The position numbers were made by a program, and so were the translations under genes. This document shows positions 5,688-10,524 of a stretch of 10,524 nt of DNA, one piece after another; position 1 is the stretch's first letter, and the number at the start of each line of letters is the position of its first letter. The notes under the pieces are model-generated. The model searched no databases and had not been told where the DNA came from. It saw only the letters and a program-made list of their open reading frames with translations. Source of the stretch: JBOFMT01 sp051658525 (GTDB taxonomy: Bacteria > Bacillota_I > Bacilli_A > Erysipelotrichales > Erysipelotrichaceae); contig JBOFMT010000019.1 of the NCBI GenBank assembly GCA_051658525.1, forward strand, positions 1-10,524, read 5' to 3'.

Positions 5688-7761
5688 ATGTTTGTTCAAT
5701 GTGGATCTCACCACTACGACCATTCATACTCACATGTTGGCCAGATACAAGTCCATGATGATCCGGTAAGATAATACAAGGAATTTGTAGTTCTCTAGCG
5801 ATAATGGCAGTGTGAGATAAATAACCACCACTTTCCACGAGTATCGCTTTGGCTTGAGTTAGGATAGGCATCCAACTGATATCGGAATAGGGAATGAGTA
5901 AGATTGCATCTTGCGCTAGGGTTTGAGCACTGCTTGTTGTTACTTGTTGGATCACCCCTCGATAACTTCCTGCAGATACTGCTAATCCCATCAGTTGTTT
6001 TGATGAGCTATGTGGTTCGAAAAATACCCGCTCATCTTCATAAATCACTGCTTTTAAGACTAAATCTTGGGCATCGATAAAGGATTGTTTACGCTTTGCT
6101 ACCACATCTGTTAAGCGTGTGTTTGATTGCAAGCTCCATTCTTTTGGCTCAAGATAGAAAATGTCATAGGGTTCATCTATCGTTTTATCATCAACCAAAT
6201 GCGCTGCTAGGGCTAAAAGCAAGCGATGATAGTAACTATAACTTTTGGTATAGACACCACTCACGTTTTCTCTGCGTACATGCCAAGTTAACAACTTTTT
6301 ATACCCCTTTTGTACAGGAAGAGATGGTATTTGTGCTGTTTGTGGTAACGGGGTTCTTAATGCTTGGATGTCAGCTTCTCGCTCACGCAGAGCAGGAAGT
6401 GAACAATCGTTTCCATTATCGCAAAAATGACCATAACGCTCTAGAAACTGTGAGAGTGTGATTTGGTCTTGTTGGTATAAAAGTAGATCGCTACGATAGT
6501 CAAATAAGAGTTGTGAATGATCAAGCATCGCTTCATAGCTAGGATCTAACCCTTTATGGGTTAATTTTTTTTGTTGGTTCTTGATTGTGATGGAAGCAAG
6601 AATGGGAATAAGAATATTTAAACGGGTAATATCTTTCATTGCTTTTTGATGTAGTTGTAGTTGTTCTAAGAGTTGTCCTTTTGTTGGTTGGGATTCTAAC
6701 AGTGTATCCAATTGCTTCCAACGAGCTTGCTCGCTTACTAATACTGGTTCTATTTGTTTGATATGGCCTCGCAGTTGAAATAGAAAGCGGACAACTCCAG
6801 GGAGCAAGCGCAATTGTTTGTAATGGAAGCGATATCCAATCGCTTCTTGTTTGCTAATGCGTTCTAGTACATCATCGGGAAATCCCACATGAGCGATGAG
6901 TCTCCCAATGTATCCCATATTGAAATACACACGATAATAAAATGAAGTAGCTAGGCGCGTTGCATCAATATCGTGTTGATTGGTCAATAGGGCTAGTTGC
7001 TCTTTCCAAATCAGATTGATACTGGGAATGTTAATCGCATAAACACTAGGTTTGATCATCCCGGGTAAAAATTGCTTGGTAAAGTAATTGGAATACACAT
7101 CCTTTTTCTTTACCGTAATGGGACGAACTTGTACAACATAACATGTTGAACCATCATAGACCCATTCTACGTCAAAAGGCCAAGGTGCTACATCACGTCG
7201 AATCCGTTGCAACATCGTCCATAACTGCGATTGCCATGCACCATCTGGTTGCTGTTGATAGGAAAATGTTGTTCGTTCTATTGGGGAGGATTCAAAGGTG
7301 CCTTGACTTGATTCAATCGTGTAACGTGAGGCGAAGGTGATGGGATCACAAGAAAAAGCGACACCACTCAAGTGTGGGGTTACCATTGTTTGAATGATGA
7401 TACCCATTTGAACTGTGGTAGTAGTTGTTTGTTGGTATACTGTAGCTTGCGTTGCACTTTCATAAATACGCTGTATGGCATCTAGTGCATCTGGCCAAGA
7501 GGTGATATCCAAGTAACTTTCAAACTGTCCAGCGTAGCTAAAGTCGTTTTGATCTTCACAGGAACTACTTGAACGAATGACAATACGAGGATAATGCGTT
7601 AGAAATTCAGAGACGATTGACTCTAGTTTTGCTAAGTCTAACGTCTGGTCTTGATAAGTAAGATAGGTTGTATAATCAAGAGTAATAAAGTGGGGAACAT
7701 TAATATTTTTCTTTACTAATTCATTGAGCCAATAAGCTTTTGCTCCTGCGGGTTGTTTCAT
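5686..7761 (-). CDS. PEP/pyruvate-binding phosphotransferase, Rph/PEP-synthase-like
   Basis: A 691-residue cytoplasmic protein. Residues 1-216 are an ATP-grasp (PPDK N-type) domain: GAKAYWLNEL, RSSSSCED (R63), YAGQFESYL, SGVAFSCDPIT, and FDVEW...VVQVRPIT (metal-binding D197/E199, with Q211/R213). Residues about 220-560 are a helical substrate region containing RYGHFCDNGNDCSLP, which aligns by eye with the YGHRGPxEIDLSxPRW stretch of rifampicin phosphotransferase and PEP synthase relatives. Residues 590-691 are the swivelling phosphohistidine domain (ESGGYLSHTAIIAREL, catalytic His650). No PEP/pyruvate TIM-barrel is present. By family it should phosphorylate a small molecule using the beta-phosphate of ATP. 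The usual Arg of GHRGP and the glycine-rich ESSxGLGE loop are altered, so the substrate is probably not rifampicin. ATGA overlap with the PlsY-like gene and RBS AAAGGAG inside it imply coupling. Confidence 0.8.
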   Translation of the reverse strand: MKQPAGAKAYWLNELVKKNINVPHFITLDYTTYLTYQDQTLDLAKLESIVSEFLTHYPRIVIRSSSSCEDQNDFSYAGQFESYLDITSWPDALDAIQRIYESATQATVYQQTTTTTVQMGIIIQTMVTPHLSGVAFSCDPITFASRYTIESSQGTFESSPIERTTFSYQQQPDGAWQSQLWTMLQRIRRDVAPWPFDVEWVYDGSTCYVVQVRPITVKKKDVYSNYFTKQFLPGMIKPSVYAINIPSINLIWKEQLALLTNQHDIDATRLATSFYYRVYFNMGYIGRLIAHVGFPDDVLERISKQEAIGYRFHYKQLRLLPGVVRFLFQLRGHIKQIEPVLVSEQARWKQLDTLLESQPTKGQLLEQLQLHQKAMKDITRLNILIPILASITIKNQQKKLTHKGLDPSYEAMLDHSQLLFDYRSDLLLYQQDQITLSQFLERYGHFCDNGNDCSLPALREREADIQALRTPLPQTAQIPSLPVQKGYKKLLTWHVRRENVSGVYTKSYSYYHRLLLALAAHLVDDKTIDEPYDIFYLEPKEWSLQSNTRLTDVVAKRKQSFIDAQDLVLKAVIYEDERVFFEPHSSSKQLMGLAVSAGSYRGVIQQVTTSSAQTLAQDAILLIPYSDISWMPILTQAKAILVESGGYLSHTAIIARELQIPCIILPDHHGLVSGQHVSMNGRSGEIHIEQT

Positions 7762-8333
7762 TGGTCTACTCCTTTTTGATGAAAGTAATAATCAAAGTCA
7801 TCAACATCACGAATGGTCGTATAGATATATATCATCGTAGCAAGCAATGCAACAAACAGTGTGATAAATTCATATTGAAAGATAACACTGCCGATAAAGA
7901 TGCCACAACACCCTGCAATACTTGCAACATAGGAATTACGTGAGATCAAATAGACAAGCCCCCAAGCAAGGATTACACAAACTAAAATGGCGGGATTTAT
8001 GACCAATAAGCCATAGAGTCCAACGGTTCTTGCTTTTCCTCCCGGGTAGAGGATGGGTAAACTTGAGCCGATGATAATGCCGAGTAAAACGATGGTATAG
8101 GCTTCTTTATCAATACCAAAGAGCAAAGGCCAATATACCTTTGCGATTTCAAATGCGAGAATCAAGGTACCAATACCAATGCCGTTGACGCGGTATTGGT
8201 TAGCGATGCTTGCATGTTTGCTGCCTTCTTCTAATAAATTTTTATGTGAGAAGATACGGGTTAACCAAACACTGAGGGGTAAATTCGCAACTAGCATGGC
8301 GATAATCGTTAATAGTATGGTGGATAGTTTCAT
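7758..8333 (-). CDS. divergent PlsY-like glycerol-3-phosphate acyltransferase
   Basis: A 191-residue integral membrane protein with about five or six hydrophobic segments (residues 5-25, 50-70, 80-97, 105-130, 137-152, 155-172) and an acidic tail. PlsY motifs are recognisable but degraded. EEGSKHASIAN (36-45) stands for GSGNIGATN, keeping S38 and N45, with R48 conserved. FEIAK (61-65) stands for LDxxKG. LPILYPGGKARTVG (92-105) stands for FPIFLKFKGGKGVAT, with the usual GH before it replaced by GS. The family uses acyl-phosphate to acylate glycerol-3-phosphate. With these changes it may accept another substrate or be a paralogue alongside a normal PlsY elsewhere. It has a good promoter, RBS GAGGT and a 4-base overlap with the downstream phosphotransferase gene, so the two form one operon. 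Confidence 0.72.
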   Translation of the reverse strand: MKLSTILLTIIAMLVANLPLSVWLTRIFSHKNLLEEGSKHASIANQYRVNGIGIGTLILAFEIAKVYWPLLFGIDKEAYTIVLLGIIIGSSLPILYPGGKARTVGLYGLLVINPAILVCVILAWGLVYLISRNSYVASIAGCCGIFIGSVIFQYEFITLFVALLATMIYIYTTIRDVDDFDYYFHQKGVDQ

Positions 8334-8351
8334 AAGGACCTCTTTTTTCTT

Positions 8352-8379
8352 ATTCTAAATTGTAGAAAAAATATGTCAA
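8352..8379 (-). promoter_or_regulatory. strong promoter of the PlsY-like/phosphotransferase operon
   Basis: On the minus strand a perfect TTGACA (8379-8374) and TAGAAT (8357-8352, 5 of 6 matches) are 16 bases apart. Transcription would start near 8345, leaving a leader of about a dozen bases that contains the AGAGGT ribosome site. Confidence 0.7.
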
Positions 8380-8406
8380 ATATAACAAAAATAATCCTCA
8401 ATTACC

Positions 8407-8412
8407 TATAAT
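8407..8412 (+). promoter_or_regulatory. candidate -10 of the alpha/beta hydrolase gene
   Basis: A perfect TATAAT at 8407-8412 gives a leader of about 65 bases before ATG 8486. No recognisable -35 or TGn extension accompanies it, so it may need an activator or be a chance match in an AT-rich spacer. Confidence 0.3.
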
Positions 8413-8485
8413 ATTCAGTAAAAAAACGTTAAAATATCAATCTTTGAATAAATGTGATTTAATGAAAAAAAAGGAGAGATGTGAT

Positions 8486-9961
8486 ATGTGGAAGCGAATT
8501 TGTCTGCTCATTTTGCTTGTTTGTGCGATGGGGATTGTCACAGTCATCCAGCCAACGCAAGAACAAACCAAACTTGTATTTGAAGATAGTGATACAACTC
8601 CAATTGTAGGTACGTATTATCCAGGAACGCAAGATGTAGGGGTGTTGATTGCCTTAGGCTTCTCCTCGATGCAAAATCAAGCAACTCCACTTGTAGCTAC
8701 CTTGGTGGCACAAGGGGTGCATGTATTTACTTTTGATTATGCTGGACATGGAAAAAGTCCTGGTACCTTAGGCTTTGATAATGATAGTACAGCTTATGTT
8801 TATAAAACCATTGATCGTGCTTTGCGGGTGTTTACGCAACAGGCAGAGCTCTCAAATAACCAAGTGGTCCTAGTAGGGCATTCCATGGGGGCAAAGGGAA
8901 TTTTTGAACTCATGGTAAAGGAGCAACGCGATGTTGCAGGGGTTGCGCTTATTGCACCGAATATGGATGTACAGGCTGCATCGCAACCATTTTGGATGCA
9001 AACGATTGATACCACTACCTTTACGGTACCCACCTTATTAGCACGAGGAAGTTGGGATGAAATACTAGATGAAGCGGCCTTTGCTTCGCTCTATACAAAA
9101 ATGGGCAATACACTCACGCGTTCCTCCCAACAACCATTCGTACTTCATAATTATGAAATGTATGCGGCAAGTATCCAACAGGATATCATTGCACTTATCG
9201 CTGATGCTAGTGGTATCTCTTTACAATATGATGGACGCAGTACGATCTTACTAGCATGTTGGTTCTTAATTTTTGTTACTAGTCTTTGCTATGTAGGGTT
9301 ATGGATTGTTGAAATACCACAAGCAAGACATCCAAAGAGTAAAAAAATCGTTCAAGTTAAAATCGTGCAATATGGATATGGACTTGTTGCAGTACCGCTC
9401 ATTATCTTTGTTGTTTGGTTTTTAGCGGGAGGTGTGATGATATTTCCGTTATCGAGTGTAGCTAGTATGTGTGTGGTTGGATTTGGTACGCTCATCTATT
9501 ATCGCAAACACAAGGTTGTGGATACCAAACAAGTACATCTTGGGCAATCAATTGTTGGTGCCCTAATTCTACTCTATGCTTTACTCACGCTGCGAAGTGG
9601 GATTGGAGATGGGGAAATCTCCAACCAACGACTCGCTTATTTTATCGGGTATGCAGGTCTACTCTATCCATTTTTCTATGGGCAGTATCTGGAGTTTGCT
9701 CGTATTAGTTTTGATCGTAAAACAAGTTGGGTGCACTTTTTGCTCTCCTTTGCGATCCCTTTGTTGTTGTTTGTAGTGTTTAGTTTCGTGGGTTCTTGGA
9801 GTGGAGCAGCTGGGCTTCTTCTCTATTTGTGGAGTGGGGCATTTTGCTATCTCTTAAACCGTGTTGCAGCAAGTCGGCAATATTATCCAGTATTTAGTAG
9901 TGCATTTTTAAGTATCCTATTCGTTTGGATCAACATCGCATCCTCCGTCATCCTAAAATAA
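8486..9961 (+). CDS. alpha/beta hydrolase fused to a C-terminal multi-pass membrane domain
   Basis: A 491-residue protein starting at ATG 8486, seven bases after AAGGAGAG (8471-8478). One hydrophobic helix at residues 4-21 is a signal anchor. An alpha/beta hydrolase follows (about 30-240): FDYAGHGKSPG, the nucleophile elbow VGHSMGA (Ser133), RGSWDEI (candidate acid Asp191) and LHNYEMYA (candidate His221). The rest (about 253-489) holds about eight membrane helices with short Lys/Arg-rich loops, for example RHPKSKK. The hydrolase domain lies between the anchor and the membrane block and is probably extracytoplasmic. It would cleave an ester, thioester or amide; the substrate is unknown. It is divergent from the PlsY-like/phosphotransferase operon across a 152-base spacer. 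Fusion of a serine hydrolase to a polytopic domain hints at lipid or cell-wall polymer substrates, which is inference. Confidence 0.8.
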   Translation: MWKRICLLILLVCAMGIVTVIQPTQEQTKLVFEDSDTTPIVGTYYPGTQDVGVLIALGFSSMQNQATPLVATLVAQGVHVFTFDYAGHGKSPGTLGFDNDSTAYVYKTIDRALRVFTQQAELSNNQVVLVGHSMGAKGIFELMVKEQRDVAGVALIAPNMDVQAASQPFWMQTIDTTTFTVPTLLARGSWDEILDEAAFASLYTKMGNTLTRSSQQPFVLHNYEMYAASIQQDIIALIADASGISLQYDGRSTILLACWFLIFVTSLCYVGLWIVEIPQARHPKSKKIVQVKIVQYGYGLVAVPLIIFVVWFLAGGVMIFPLSSVASMCVVGFGTLIYYRKHKVVDTKQVHLGQSIVGALILLYALLTLRSGIGDGEISNQRLAYFIGYAGLLYPFFYGQYLEFARISFDRKTSWVHFLLSFAIPLLLFVVFSFVGSWSGAAGLLLYLWSGAFCYLLNRVAASRQYYPVFSSAFLSILFVWINIASSVILK

Positions 9962-9962
9962 C

Positions 9963-9990
9963 AAAAGAAGGGCAATTGCCCTTCTTTGTT
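9963..9990. terminator. bidirectional terminator between the hydrolase gene and rqcH
   Basis: AGAAGGGC and GCCCTTCT (within 9966-9985) form a stem around an AATT loop, extended by AAA/TTT pairing. Plus-strand T richness (TTTGTTATTTT) and the minus-strand TTTTGTTATTTT give U-rich tails both ways. It begins two bases after the hydrolase stop, and rqcH's stop (9989-9991) overlaps its edge. Confidence 0.78.
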
Positions 9991-10524
9991 ATTTTATTAG
10001 ATAATTTTTATGAATATGATCGATTAGGTCTTGTTCAGGGTCAATATAGATGGTCTTGTAATTTTGAAGATACACAAGCCCTAATACCCTCTGTTTTGGT
10101 TTTTTCAAATTTTTAACACTCGTGTAGTTTACGGGAACACTGCTACTCTGTCTTGCTTTCGAGTAATAACTAGCAAGTAAGGCTGCCGTACGAATCACGT
10201 GTTCACTCGGTGCTTCATCTAAGACTAAAACGTGGGAACCATGGATGTCTTTCGCGTGGAACCAAGTATGGTGTTTTCGTGCCAATTGGAAGGTAATATA
10301 ATCATTTTGAAGATTGTTTTTCCCAACATAGATGGGGATACCATCCACTTCAAATTGTAAGATATTGGGTTTGGCTTTGATTTTGCTCTTACGAATGCGA
10401 TTGCTTGTTGGTGCTAAGAGTTTATGATCGACAAGTTCTTGACGGATTTCTAGTGCATCTTGGAAATTTGCATAATCAAGTTGCGCTTGAATACTTTCCA
10501 AATAATCAATTTCTAACGTTGTTG
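9989..10524 (-). CDS. rqcH: RqcH/NFACT protein, C-terminal part (5' end outside window)
   Basis: The last 178 codons are visible. The frame stays open to the window edge (upstream residues read TTLEIDYL), so this is the 3' part of a longer gene; full family members have about 550-580 residues. The visible region is the end of the coiled-coil/middle part (IQAQLDYANFQDALEIRQEL, helix KLL) followed by the NFACT-R domain: IPIYVGKNNLQNDYITFQLA, TWFHAKDIHGSHVLV, and the conserved AALLASYYSKARQSSSVPVNYT stretch. RqcH binds the 50S subunit carrying stalled nascent chains and adds alanine tails that mark them for degradation. In older annotations it appears as FbpA/fibronectin-binding protein. Its gene ends on a terminator shared with the convergent hydrolase gene. 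Confidence 0.9.
   Translation of the reverse strand, partial: TTLEIDYLESIQAQLDYANFQDALEIRQELVDHKLLAPTSNRIRKSKIKAKPNILQFEVDGIPIYVGKNNLQNDYITFQLARKHHTWFHAKDIHGSHVLVLDEAPSEHVIRTAALLASYYSKARQSSSVPVNYTSVKNLKKPKQRVLGLVYLQNYKTIYIDPEQDLIDHIHKNYLIK

Noticed and set aside
6096..6461. Plus-strand reading frame of 121 codons inside the phosphotransferase gene
   Set aside because: It is antisense to a protein with clear conserved motifs and has no ribosome site or promoter of its own.
5686..7761. Calling the 691-residue enzyme a true PEP synthase or PPDK
   Set aside because: The C-terminal PEP/pyruvate TIM-barrel is missing; the order ATP-grasp, helical middle, swivelling His domain at the end fits Rph-like proteins.

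Overview
The window is about 10.5 kb of AT-rich, tightly packed bacterial chromosome. Several features point to a low-GC Bacillota: strong AGGAGG-type ribosome binding sites, short intergenic gaps, Rho-independent terminators with long T runs, extended -10 promoters (TGnTATAAT), an RqcH homologue and a DUF2089/SHOCT-like gene pair. TGA is used as a stop (CCA-enzyme and PlsY-like genes) and Trp is encoded by TGG, so this is the standard bacterial code, not that of Mycoplasma or Spiroplasma. The gene mix would suit an erysipelotrichial or Turicibacter-like lineage, but I cannot fix the genus. I see no insertion sequence, tRNA, rRNA, CRISPR array or phage gene.

Layout. Positions 1-164 hold a possible 3' end of an upstream gene and two hairpins. 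A DUF308-type membrane protein fused to a permuted papain-like thiol-hydrolase domain follows at 230-1510. A two-gene operon (1640-2366) encodes a DUF2089 zinc-ribbon/HTH regulator and its SHOCT-like partner. Facing it on the minus strand are a short CCA-adding-type tRNA nucleotidyltransferase (3699-4511) and an EAL-HDOD c-di-GMP signalling protein (2387-3595). A sugar-phosphate nucleotidyltransferase (4752-5651) follows on the plus strand. It converges on a minus-strand operon of a divergent PlsY-like acyltransferase (7758-8333) and a rifampicin-phosphotransferase/PEP-synthase-like enzyme (5686-7761), joined by an ATGA overlap. Divergent from that operon is a secreted-side alpha/beta hydrolase fused to a multi-pass membrane domain (8486-9961). 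The window ends inside the 3' part of rqcH (9989-10524, minus).

How the genes fit together. Housekeeping genes (CCA enzyme, nucleotidyltransferase, RqcH) are interleaved with signalling and envelope genes. The best candidate for an undescribed system is the block 5686-9961: a PEP-synthase/Rph-type phosphotransferase translationally coupled to a degenerate lipid acyltransferase, beside a divergent membrane-bound serine hydrolase. Together they could make and trim a phosphorylated or acylated envelope compound, but this is inference from context. Gene ends are unusually economical: three convergent pairs have stop codons inside or touching shared terminators, and one plus-strand terminator lies inside the coding region of the opposing EAL-HDOD gene.
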